A DNA stretch of 64,000 bases from Alphaproteobacteria bacterium (GTDB taxonomy: Bacteria > Pseudomonadota > Alphaproteobacteria > UBA8366): NCBI GenBank assembly GCA_021774335.1, contig JAJFJD010000012.1, positions 62,001-126,000 on the forward strand, written 5' to 3'. The notes beneath the pieces were generated by a model, which saw nothing but the letters and a program-made list of their open reading frames with translations, had not been told where the DNA came from and did no database searches. Below are positions 1 to 7,497 of this stretch, one piece after another. The position numbers and the translations under genes are program-made. Every line of letters starts with the position of its first letter. The first letter of the stretch is position 1.

Positions 1-123
1 GGTGCCGTCTTCGAGGTCGGCGCAGACCATATCCGCACCGCTTTCCAACAATGCGCGAAACGCATCTGGGCTGAGCGCCGATGTCATCAAGAGGCTTCGT
101 CGCAGAACAACCCGGTCGGTCAT
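1..123 (-). CDS. HpcH/HpaI (CitE-like) aldolase/lyase, N-terminal fragment
   Basis: Partial gene cut by the window edge; the ATG is at 121-123 and 41 codons are visible. The translated start has the typical CitE/malyl-CoA-lyase opening: an RRSLL stretch at residues 9-13, SGAD at 28-31 and DLEDG at 36-40, where family members read ADxVxLDLEDAV. Family members cleave or form C-C bonds of acyl-CoA esters such as citramalyl-, malyl- or methylmalyl-CoA, using Mg2+. It lies 31 bp downstream of the acyl-CoA dehydrogenase gene on the same strand, so it is probably the next gene of the same catabolic operon. The exact substrate cannot be told from this fragment. Confidence 0.75.
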   Translation of the reverse strand, partial: MTDRVVLRRSLLMTSALSPDAFRALLESGADMVCADLEDGT

Positions 124-154
124 GCGCTTTGCGTTTCTTTGTTGGGACTGCCGG

Positions 155-1342
155 TCAGTAGGATCGCGGCATGCCCAAGATGTGCTGGCCGATATAGGCC
201 AGGATCATATTGGTCGAAATCGGCGCGGTCCGGAATATGCGGGCTTCCCGCCATTTTCGCTCCACGTCGTATTCCCGGGCAAAGGCGAATCCGCCATGGG
301 TCGTGAAACAGGCTTCACCGCAGGCCCAGGCAGCCTCGCCCGACAGATGCTTGGCCATATTGGCTTCGGCGCCGCAAGGTTCGCCGGCATCGAACAGGGC
401 GGCCGCCTTGCGCGCCATCATGTCGGCGCCCTGGTATTCGGCATAGGCCTTGGCGATCGGGAACTGAATGCCCTGATACTGACCGATCGGATTGCCGAAG
501 ACGACGCGTTCCTTGGAATACTCGACCGCCTTGTTGACGAAGAATTTGCAGTCGCCAAGTGCTTCGGCGGAGATCAGGATGCGTTCCGCATTCATACCGT
601 CGAGGATATAGCGGAACCCTTTGCCTTCCTCGCCGATCAAGCTATTTCCGGGAATCCATAGGTTGTCGAAGAACACCTCGGTGGTGTTGTGATTGATCAT
701 CGCGTCCAGTGGCTGGATGTCGCATCCGTTGCCGCGGGCTTCGCGCAGATCGACGAGGAAACAGGACAGGCCGTCGCTGCGCTTCTTCGTCTGGTCCGCC
801 GGCGTGGTGCGCGCAAGCAGCAGCATCAGGTCGGAGTGCAGTGCGCGGCTGGTCCATACCTTTTGTCCGTTGATGCGATAGCCGTCGCCGTCTTTTTCTG
901 CGCGGGTTTTGAGCTGCGTGGTATCGGAGCCGGTCGTCGGCTCGGTGACACCGAAGGCCTGCAGGCGCAATTCCCCGGACGCGATCTTCGGCAGATACTC
1001 CTGTTTCTGTTCTGTGCTGCCGTGCCGCAAGACCGTGCCCATCGTATACATCTGGGCATGAACGGCGCCTGCGCTGCAGCCGCTCTCGTGAATGGTTTCC
1101 AGGATGACCGAGCCCGCACGGATCGGCAGGCCCGCGCCGCCGTATTCTTCCGGAATCAGCGCACCCAGAAAGCCGGATTCGGTCAGCGTCTTGACGAATT
1201 CCGTTGGATAGCTGCCGTCTACATTCTGGTCTTCCAGTCCGCGCCAGTACTCGCCTGGAAAATCGGCACACAGTTTTTTCACGGCATCCCGGAGTTCCGG
1301 ATAATCCTCGCCGATCGCAATGACGGTTTCGGTATCGCTCAT
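155..1342 (-). CDS. acyl-CoA dehydrogenase family protein (copy A)
   Basis: 395 aa, full length for FAD-dependent acyl-CoA dehydrogenases (N domain about 10-130, beta domain about 130-235, C domain about 240-395). Visible hallmarks are FGVTEPTTGSDTTQLKT (130-146) for FAD/substrate binding, and THGGFAFAREYDVER near 348-362, the usual HGGxGYxREYxxER region. The usual C-terminal YEGT glutamate is absent (RTAPIST at 371-377), but a glutamate occurs in MNAER (E253), the position of the base in isovaleryl- and long-chain-type enzymes. It is a close paralogue of the next gene upstream and 20 bp from it. Transcription runs HMGL-like, copy B, copy A, CitE-like. Substrate unknown; a branched or dicarboxylic acyl-CoA is plausible. 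Confidence 0.9.
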   Translation of the reverse strand: MSDTETVIAIGEDYPELRDAVKKLCADFPGEYWRGLEDQNVDGSYPTEFVKTLTESGFLGALIPEEYGGAGLPIRAGSVILETIHESGCSAGAVHAQMYTMGTVLRHGSTEQKQEYLPKIASGELRLQAFGVTEPTTGSDTTQLKTRAEKDGDGYRINGQKVWTSRALHSDLMLLLARTTPADQTKKRSDGLSCFLVDLREARGNGCDIQPLDAMINHNTTEVFFDNLWIPGNSLIGEEGKGFRYILDGMNAERILISAEALGDCKFFVNKAVEYSKERVVFGNPIGQYQGIQFPIAKAYAEYQGADMMARKAAALFDAGEPCGAEANMAKHLSGEAAWACGEACFTTHGGFAFAREYDVERKWREARIFRTAPISTNMILAYIGQHILGMPRSY

Positions 1343-1362
1343 GGTTTTCCCTATGGGGCTTA

Positions 1363-2550
1363 TCAGTAGGACCGCGGCATGCCGAGAACATGCTGGCCGA
1401 TAAAGTTCATGATCATGTTGGGGGCAACCGGCGCATTACGCGACAGCCTGCATTCACGCCATTTGCGTTCCACATCATACTCGCGGGCAAAGGCGAACCC
1501 GCCGAAGGTGGTGAAGCACGCCTCGGCGCAGGCCCAAGCTGCATCGCCCGACAGGTATTTACCGATATTCGCTTCTGCGCCGCAGGGCACGCCTGCATCG
1601 AACATGGCGGTCGCCTTCTGGACCATCAGGTCGGCGGCTTCCAGTTGCGCATAGGCGCTGGCGATCGGGAATTGAATGCCCTGGTTCTGGCCGATCGGGC
1701 GGTCGAATACCACGCGTTCATTTGCATAGTCGACCGCCTTCTTGACGAAATAGCGGCCGTTGCCGATGGCCTCGCTCGATACCAGGCAGCGTTCCGCATT
1801 CATGCCGTCGAGGATGTAGCGAAAGCCTTTGCCTTCTTCACCGATCAAGCTAGTCGCGGGAATTTTAAGGTCGTCGAAAAAGACCTCGGTCGTGTTGTGG
1901 TTCACCATGGCGTCGATGGGGCGAATTTCCAGCCCGTTGCCTTTGGCTTCCCGCATGTCGATCAGAAAGGTGGAAATGCCGTCGGTCCGGCGCTTCGATT
2001 GCTCCGGCGGCGTTGTGCGCGCCAGTAATAGCATCAGGTCCGAATGCGCGGCCCGGCTGATCCAGACCTTTTGCCCGTTGATGCGGTAACCGTTGCCGTC
2101 CTTCTCTGCCCGCGTCTTGAGCTGCGTCGTGTCCGAGCCGGTGGTCGGTTCGGTGATTGCGAAGGCCTGCAGCCGCAGTTCGCCGGCGGCGATCTTCGGC
2201 AGGTACTCATTCTTCTGTTCCGTGCTGCCATGCCGAAGGATCGTGCCCATTGTGTACATCTGCGCGTGGCAGGCCGAAGCACTGCCGCCGGCCGTGTTGA
2301 TTGTCTCAAGGATTACCGCACCGGCGCGGATCGGCAGACCGGCGCCGCCATATTCCTCAGGGATCAGAGCAGCGAGATATCCCGCGTCGGTTAGCGCCTG
2401 CACGAACGCCGTCGGGTAACTGCCAGACGGGGGCTGGTTCTCCAAATCGCGCCAATACTTTGCGGGGAAATCCGCGCAGAGTTTGATGACGGACTCACGG
2501 ATTTCCGGGTAGTCCTGTCCGCAAGGGACTGTTGCATCGATGTCCGACAT
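1363..2550 (-). CDS. acyl-CoA dehydrogenase family protein (copy B)
   Basis: 395 aa, the same length as and collinear with copy A, which points to tandem duplication followed by divergence. It shows the same ITEPTTGSDTTQLKT motif (about 132-146), MNAER with E253, and the FGGFAFAREYDVER region. RNAPVAP occupies the position where the YEGT catalytic glutamate normally sits. It starts at an ATG and lies 12 bp downstream of the HMG-CoA-lyase-like gene, almost certainly in one transcript. The pair could form a heteromer or act on successive or related CoA thioesters; the sequence cannot decide this. Confidence 0.9.
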   Translation of the reverse strand: MSDIDATVPCGQDYPEIRESVIKLCADFPAKYWRDLENQPPSGSYPTAFVQALTDAGYLAALIPEEYGGAGLPIRAGAVILETINTAGGSASACHAQMYTMGTILRHGSTEQKNEYLPKIAAGELRLQAFAITEPTTGSDTTQLKTRAEKDGNGYRINGQKVWISRAAHSDLMLLLARTTPPEQSKRRTDGISTFLIDMREAKGNGLEIRPIDAMVNHNTTEVFFDDLKIPATSLIGEEGKGFRYILDGMNAERCLVSSEAIGNGRYFVKKAVDYANERVVFDRPIGQNQGIQFPIASAYAQLEAADLMVQKATAMFDAGVPCGAEANIGKYLSGDAAWACAEACFTTFGGFAFAREYDVERKWRECRLSRNAPVAPNMIMNFIGQHVLGMPRSY

Positions 2551-2562
2551 GTTTGGGCGGGC

Positions 2563-3537
2563 CTATTCGGCTGCTGCGGCAAAGGAAGAAGCGGGAACGA
2601 AGCCTTTTGGCGGGCCCGATTTTGCGAGGCCGCCGTTCAGCGTCTCTCCCGGCAGGTTGCGTGCGACGATCTCGCGGACGGCAACCAGCTTGTCCAGGTC
2701 CACGCCGGTTTTCATGCCCATGCCTTCGAGCATGAAGACCAGATCGTCCATCACGATATTGCCGGTGGCACCCGGTGCATACGGGCAGCCGCCCAAGCCG
2801 GCCAGCGATGCGTCGAAGCGCCGAACGCCGGTCTCGAGTGCGGCCAGCGCGTTGGCGATGCCGAGCCCCCGGGTGTCGTGTAGATGGACGGTCAGCGGCA
2901 GGTCGTCGCCGAATGTGCCGTACATGACCTTGAACAGGCTCTTGACCTGCGATGGGTTGGCGTAACCGACCGTATCCGCCACGGCCAGCTCATCCGCGCC
3001 CGCGTCCAGGAACTTCTCCGCCAGGCGAACCACGGCGTCGGGATCGACCTGGCCCTCGATGGTGCAGCCGAGCGCGGTCGACAGGCCGACGAACAAGCGC
3101 ACGCGGCGGCCGCTCTCCTTCGCCTTTTCGTCGCGCAGTGCCACGATCTTTTTGAAGGCATCGACCGACTCGTCCGGCGTCATGCGCACGTTGGCGAGAT
3201 TGTGTTTCACGCTGACCGACGTCACGTAATTTAGTTTGTGAACCCCGGCGGCAATGCCGTTTTCCGCGCCTTTCAGGTTCGGCATCAGGGCCGAAACAAC
3301 CAAGCCGTCGTGTTTCTCCGCGATGGGCAATGCTGCGGCGCAAACCTCTTTTGCATCCGCAAATTGCGGCAGGAGTTTCGGTGGCACGAAGGAGCAGACC
3401 TCGATTTCCGGCATGCCCGCCGCCGCTTCGGCTTCGATCCATGCGATTTTCTGGTCGGTCGGGAAGAATGTCTGAATACTCTGTAGCCCGTCTCGCAGGC
3501 CCACTTCGCAGACGTGAACATCGTTGCCATCGCGCAT
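2563..3537 (-). CDS. hydroxymethylglutaryl-CoA lyase family protein
   Basis: 324 aa from the ATG at 3535-3537. This start is preferred over one 30 bp upstream because AAGGGAG sits 8 bp ahead of it. TIM-barrel HMGL-like family: GLRDGLQ at residues 13-19 (catalytic Arg/Asp of the N-terminal motif), HLHDTRGLG from residue 218 with the metal-binding histidines, and the HMG-CoA-lyase signature GLGGCPYAPGATGN around C251. Family members split HMG-CoA to acetoacetate and acetyl-CoA, or cleave related 3-hydroxy-3-methylglutaryl-type thioesters. First gene of the minus-strand run with two acyl-CoA dehydrogenases and a CitE-like lyase, consistent with leucine, isoprenoid or branched-acid breakdown. Confidence 0.9.
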   Translation of the reverse strand: MRDGNDVHVCEVGLRDGLQSIQTFFPTDQKIAWIEAEAAAGMPEIEVCSFVPPKLLPQFADAKEVCAAALPIAEKHDGLVVSALMPNLKGAENGIAAGVHKLNYVTSVSVKHNLANVRMTPDESVDAFKKIVALRDEKAKESGRRVRLFVGLSTALGCTIEGQVDPDAVVRLAEKFLDAGADELAVADTVGYANPSQVKSLFKVMYGTFGDDLPLTVHLHDTRGLGIANALAALETGVRRFDASLAGLGGCPYAPGATGNIVMDDLVFMLEGMGMKTGVDLDKLVAVREIVARNLPGETLNGGLAKSGPPKGFVPASSFAAAAE

Positions 3538-3702
3538 GGCGTAACTCCCTTGTGTGGAACGGAACATCTTTGCCTTGAGGGCAAGTATGCCGTGTGTTGC
3601 CGGATTTTTTTGTCCGGACTAATTCTGCCTGTCCGTTTAACTAAATCGGCGCCTCGGGCGAGTCAATTGGAGGCGTCAAACGGACGCATCGAGATTGGCT
3701 GG
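3538..3702. promoter_or_regulatory. promoter region of the HMGL/acyl-CoA dehydrogenase operon, with candidate operator at 3610-3624
   Basis: This 165-bp gap lies ahead of the minus-strand HMGL operon. It contains TTGTCCGGACTAATT (3610-3624), centred on the palindrome GTCCGGAC and resembling a GntR/FCD-type TNGT...ACNA layout. The same 15-mer occurs at 62269-62283 in the leader of the DctP-type TRAP operon. No clear -35/-10 pair was identified. Operator function is inference. Confidence 0.3.
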
Positions 3703-4506
3703 TCAGGCGGTGGGCGCTACGTCGAGGCGCACCGCAATGCCGGCCAAGTCGGCGGAAACCGCGGGATAGCGCTCCATGACGAGGGGATCGTGCCCCGGGA
3801 CCACATGGGTCGGCGACTCGGCCAGTTCGACCGCCTTGTCGAAGGACAAGATATTGTCGCCCACGTTGTAGACGGCGGGGAAGGGACTTCGTTTTTCCAT
3901 ATTGGCGTAATAATGCGCCGCATCCGAGGCGACGACGACCCAGCCGCGCTTGGTGAAGATGCGGGCGATCTGATGCCCTTTCGTGTGGCCGCCGACATGA
4001 TGGACGCTGATGCCAGGAGCCAGCGTCCCGCTGCCGTCGTGGAAAGTGACTCGCTCACGATACACGTTGCGGATCAGGGTGCAGACGTCGTCGACCATCA
4101 CGCCGCCCTTGAAGCCCTTCCAGTGCGTATCGCGGCCGGTGATATAGCGCTGCTCGGCATCCTGGATATGGAATTGCGCCTTAGGGAATTTGTCGAAGTT
4201 GCCCACATGGTCCCAATGCATATGCGTGATGATGACGTCATCCACCTTTTCCGGATCGACACCGACCAGCCGCAGCCCGTCGCTGGGGCAGCGAAAGAAA
4301 TCATGGTTCCGTTTTTCGGCGGTCTCTTCGGTGAAGCCCATGTCGACGACGACGGTGCGTTTGTCGCCGACCGCGACCCAGATGAAATAATCCATCGGCA
4401 TCGGGCCGTCATGCGGGTCATTGAAAATGAAATTATGGCTCTGCCGGCGATGCGGGTTATGCGCGTAACGAACTGCGTAAAGGGCATGGCAGTCCGGATC
4501 GGTCAC
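3703..4506 (-). CDS. metallo-beta-lactamase fold hydrolase (N-acyl homoserine lactonase-like subfamily)
   Basis: 267 aa, with a GTG start at 4504-4506 that overlaps the TGA stop of the upstream dioxygenase (GTGA), implying translational coupling. The zinc-binding motif HMHWDHVGN gives H95, H97, D99 and H100. Further ligands are expected in GGHTKGHQ (about 172-179) and SDAAHYY (about 194-200), with a late PGHDP. The N-terminal section (YAHNPHRR...DPHDGPMPMDYF) resembles AHL-lactonase-like relatives in which a buried entrance region precedes the MBL core. No signal peptide, so cytoplasmic. The substrate is probably a lactone or ester produced or used with the adjacent dioxygenase; quorum-signal hydrolysis is possible but not shown. 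Confidence 0.85.
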   Translation of the reverse strand: MTDPDCHALYAVRYAHNPHRRQSHNFIFNDPHDGPMPMDYFIWVAVGDKRTVVVDMGFTEETAEKRNHDFFRCPSDGLRLVGVDPEKVDDVIITHMHWDHVGNFDKFPKAQFHIQDAEQRYITGRDTHWKGFKGGVMVDDVCTLIRNVYRERVTFHDGSGTLAPGISVHHVGGHTKGHQIARIFTKRGWVVVASDAAHYYANMEKRSPFPAVYNVGDNILSFDKAVELAESPTHVVPGHDPLVMERYPAVSADLAGIAVRLDVAPTA

Positions 4507-5366
4507 GCCGGGATGCTCCCCAGCGTGCTTATCCGGTGCAGTTCGCGGATATGGGTCGGCGGCAGGTCCGCCGTCGTCGCCGCGTGCATGGTGCAGCGGT
4601 TATCCCACATCAACAGATCGCCCGCGCCGCGCCATTCGTAGCGGTACTGGAACTGAGGCTGTTTCGTGTGCTCATAGAGTTCGGCGAGTAGATCATCGCT
4701 GTCTGCTTCGGACAAACCGACGATGTTCTTGACGCCGCCGGTTACGCCGTCGAACACATAGATCGATCTGTGGCCGGTCTCGGGATGCGTGCGGATGATG
4801 GGCCGGGTCCGTTCCGGGCTTTCGGCGCGTTCCTCATCTGTCATGATCTGCCAGCGGGACTCCGGATGGTTCCGGTCTTTGTGATAGCGGTACTGGCAGA
4901 CATATTCGAGCGATGCGAGCCGTTCCTTCATGGCAGGCGACAGGGCGTCATAGGCTGCCGCCAAATCGCAAAACAGCGTATCGCCGCCTTCTGTTGGAAT
5001 TTCGACCGCGTAAAGCATGGTGACGTTGGCCGGGCGTTCCAGGTACGACCAGTCGGAATGCCAGAACGATCCCGCGTCCTTAATCCCTTTCGGTTTACCG
5101 TATTCGATGCGGTTCGACAGGACGGTAATCCGGCTGTCGTCTTCGTGCCAGAAACGGCGGATGGTGTGCGGCACGATCTCTCCGAAGCGTTCACCAAACC
5201 TGCAAAGTTGTTTCGCGGCGAGCTTCTGGTCGTGAAAATACAGCACCTTGTGTTCGAGATAGGCGTCATGGAGCTGTTGCCACGTCTCCGCCGTCAGGTC
5301 CTGGCTGAGATCGAAATCTGAGACTTCCGCGACGAAACTGTCGCCGACACGCTTAACGGACACCAT
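4503..5366 (-). CDS. TauD/TfdA family 2-oxoglutarate-dependent dioxygenase
   Basis: 287 aa from the ATG at 5364-5366; longer in-frame upstream starts give a basic, non-family extension. Fe(II) ligands are visible as HSD (H103, D105) and a distal histidine in NRCTMHAAT (H261). The 2-oxoglutarate-binding arginine is in RELHRIS (R278). Family members hydroxylate taurine, sulfonates, 2,4-D and similar carboxylates, releasing succinate and CO2. The 3' end overlaps the metallo-hydrolase start by 4 bp, so the two enzymes likely act in series. The preference (sulfonate, aromatic ether or other) is not determinable from motifs. Confidence 0.9.
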   Translation of the reverse strand: MVSVKRVGDSFVAEVSDFDLSQDLTAETWQQLHDAYLEHKVLYFHDQKLAAKQLCRFGERFGEIVPHTIRRFWHEDDSRITVLSNRIEYGKPKGIKDAGSFWHSDWSYLERPANVTMLYAVEIPTEGGDTLFCDLAAAYDALSPAMKERLASLEYVCQYRYHKDRNHPESRWQIMTDEERAESPERTRPIIRTHPETGHRSIYVFDGVTGGVKNIVGLSEADSDDLLAELYEHTKQPQFQYRYEWRGAGDLLMWDNRCTMHAATTADLPPTHIRELHRISTLGSIPA

Positions 5367-5529
5367 GCGATTTCTTCTTCGTATCGTTTGAGATGCGAAA
5401 GGATATCGCGAAATTCGACAGTAGCAAAACGCCGAAGGCCGCGGCCGTGCGGTGGATTGTCGGCGGCCAGGGGCGCTGTTATGGTTCGCACGCCTCGTCG
5501 GGCGCTTCATTCCCAAGGATCAACCCTCG

Positions 5530-5622
5530 ATGGAGACCTACAGTACCCAGGCGGCCGATTGGATGGCTGGCCTGCAATTCGACAATTTGCCGCCGGACGT
5601 CGTGGACGCCGCGCTGCAATGA
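5530..5622 (+). pseudogene. MmgE/PrpD N-terminal stub (30 codons) ahead of an EamA gene
   Basis: ATG at 5530 opens a 30-codon frame ending in TGA (5620-5622). The peptide (start METYSTQAADWMAGL, then FDNLPPDVVDAALQ) looks like the opening helix of MmgE/PrpD proteins, which read as an A-x-FIxGLxFxDLPxxVVxxA helix. Compare the intact homologue at 30756-32135, which has the same SGDLPPAAYEKA layout. After the stop no PrpD-like sequence continues in any frame, so the body of the gene is missing. The stop overlaps the EamA start (ATGA), and AAGG lies about 11 bp before the stub's ATG. It may be a deletion scar now working as a coupled leader peptide. Homology is judged by eye over only 30 residues. 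Confidence 0.45.
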
Positions 5623-6512
5623 TCCGGTCTAAAAACGTTTCATCGCCCGTCCTCGGCATCATTTGCATGCTCGTTGCCGGCGTCTTGATGTCGAGCAACA
5701 ACGCCATTCTGAAGTGGGTGACGGCCGGATATCCTGCCGGTGAAATCATGTTCATCCGCGGCGTTTTCATCTGGCTGCCGATCATGATCCTGATTGCGCG
5801 GGCCGGTGGCCCCCGGACGATCATCATCCAGCGGCCGCACTTACATTTCATACGGGGTGCTTGTGTTGTCGGCTCCGCCTTCATGTACCTTACCGGGCTG
5901 CGCTACTTGCCGCTGGCGGACATGACGGCAATCAGCTTCTCGACACCGTTATTCGTGACCGCGCTCGCCCCTTTCCTGTTGGGCGAATTTGTCGGCTGGC
6001 GTCGTTGGACCGCCGTCGCCATTGGGTTTGCTGGCATCGTGATAATCACTCGGCCGACCGGCGACGCCCTGCAGTTTGTCGTGTTGCTGCCGCTTGGGTC
6101 CGCGTTTTGGGCCGGCATTCGGGACATGGTAACCCGGCGGATGACGACTACCGATTCGTCCAACGGAATCCTCTGCACAACGACGGCGATGGTGATGTTG
6201 GCCGGTCTAATGACCTTTCCGTTTGGGTGGACGATGCCGACGGCGCAGGATTTCGCCTTGATAGCGGTCGCTGGATTGTTCGCCGGGTTCGGCCATCACT
6301 TCATGATCGAAGCATTTCGCCATGCCGAAGCCGTCATGGTCTCGCCGTTCCGTTATCTCATGATCGTATGGGCGATCCTGTTGGGATACTTTATTTGGGG
6401 TGACTTGCCCGACACCTATGTCATCGCCGGGATCGTGCTTGTCATTCTCAGCGGTCTGTACATCTTTCACCGTGAAATCGTGCGTCGCCGTACAGCGATG
6501 CGGCGTCCATGA
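5619..6512 (+). CDS. EamA-domain DMT family transporter (copy 1)
   Basis: 297 aa from the ATG at 5619, which overlaps the TGA of the upstream 30-codon stub. About ten hydrophobic helices in two EamA repeats (about 10-140 and 150-285). Recognisable DMT features are the Gly/Pro-rich first repeat ending with LGEFVGWRRW (about 121-130) and a second repeat with PFRYLMIVWAILLGYFIWGDLPD (split helix pair). The family exports metabolites such as amino acids, nucleosides or organic acids across the inner membrane. Tandem with a close paralogue (4-bp ATGA overlap), so the two proteins are probably produced together. Specificity unknown. Confidence 0.88.
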   Translation: MIRSKNVSSPVLGIICMLVAGVLMSSNNAILKWVTAGYPAGEIMFIRGVFIWLPIMILIARAGGPRTIIIQRPHLHFIRGACVVGSAFMYLTGLRYLPLADMTAISFSTPLFVTALAPFLLGEFVGWRRWTAVAIGFAGIVIITRPTGDALQFVVLLPLGSAFWAGIRDMVTRRMTTTDSSNGILCTTTAMVMLAGLMTFPFGWTMPTAQDFALIAVAGLFAGFGHHFMIEAFRHAEAVMVSPFRYLMIVWAILLGYFIWGDLPDTYVIAGIVLVILSGLYIFHREIVRRRTAMRRP

Positions 6513-7408
6513 CCGTCTCGACATCTTTTTCGTCGGCGCCGGTTCGGGGCATCGTCTATATGATTCTGGGCGGTGTCTTCATGGCCGTGAACAACGCGAT
6601 GCTGAAATGGGTGTCGGGCTATCCGCCGGGCGAGGTGCTGTTCCTGCGCGGTGTATTTACGATCCTGTCGATTCTTGTGCTGGTTAGTTTTTCCGGTGGG
6701 CTGAGAAGTCTTCGGGTCAATCGGATTTCCGGTCATCTGGTCCGTGCGGGCTGCATGGTTTTCTCCACATTCTGTTTCATTCTCGGCCTGCGGTATCTGC
6801 CGCTCGGGGAAACCACGGCGATCACGTTTGCCGGCCCGCTGTTCGTAACGGCGATGGCGGGGCCGTTTCTCGGCGAAAGCGTCGGTTGGCGGCGATGGAT
6901 GGCGGTTGTCGTGGGATTCAGTGGCATCTTGCTGATCACACGCCCGGCCGGCGACGCGTTTCAACTAGCGGCGCTGCTGCCGTTGGGCGCGGCCTTCGGG
7001 GCGGCGATCCGGGACGTCGTGACACGTAAGATTTCGGTCAACGAATCGTCGATTGCGATCCTGCTCACGACGACGCTGGCGTTGATGTGGGGCGGGCTGA
7101 TGACGTTGCCCTTCGGTTGGCGGATGCCGACGCTGTTCGACATGGGTGTGATTGTCGCGTCGGGCATACTCGTGACGGCAGGGCACTATTATACGATCGA
7201 GACTTTCCGCCACGCCGAAACGGCGCTGGTGTCACCGTTCAAATATCTCAGTATCGTCTGGGCCATCCTGATGGGTTTCATGGTTTGGGGTGATATTCCG
7301 GACGCCTGGATGATCGGCGGCACGTCGCTGGTCGTTTTGAGCGGTCTATATATCTTGCACCGGGAAATCGTGGTGCAACGCCGTCGCTCGGCGCGGGATG
7401 CCGTTTAG
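6509..7408 (+). CDS. EamA-domain DMT family transporter (copy 2)
   Basis: 299 aa; the ATG overlaps the TGA of copy 1 (ATGA). Collinear with copy 1: GESVGWRRW after repeat 1, then a DVVTRKIS loop, and PFKYLSIVWAILMGFMVWGDIPD in repeat 2. This indicates tandem duplication. About ten transmembrane helices; C-terminal tail basic (VQRRRSAR), as expected for a cytoplasmic end. Probably an inner-membrane exporter of a small metabolite. Ninety bp separate it from the leuC-type gene on the same strand, so cotranscription is possible. Confidence 0.88.
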   Translation: MTVSTSFSSAPVRGIVYMILGGVFMAVNNAMLKWVSGYPPGEVLFLRGVFTILSILVLVSFSGGLRSLRVNRISGHLVRAGCMVFSTFCFILGLRYLPLGETTAITFAGPLFVTAMAGPFLGESVGWRRWMAVVVGFSGILLITRPAGDAFQLAALLPLGAAFGAAIRDVVTRKISVNESSIAILLTTTLALMWGGLMTLPFGWRMPTLFDMGVIVASGILVTAGHYYTIETFRHAETALVSPFKYLSIVWAILMGFMVWGDIPDAWMIGGTSLVVLSGLYILHREIVVQRRRSARDAV

Positions 7409-7497
7409 AACAAGCAAAATGGCCCCGGATTCGCCCGGGCCGGACGCTTTCGGTATCTTTACGACAATCGATCAATGCGATGCCAAGGGAGAGGCTT

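Noticed and set aside
3514-4641. 375-codon plus-strand frame opposite the metallo-hydrolase and dioxygenase
   Set aside because: Antisense to two well-supported genes; its extent follows their codon bias only.
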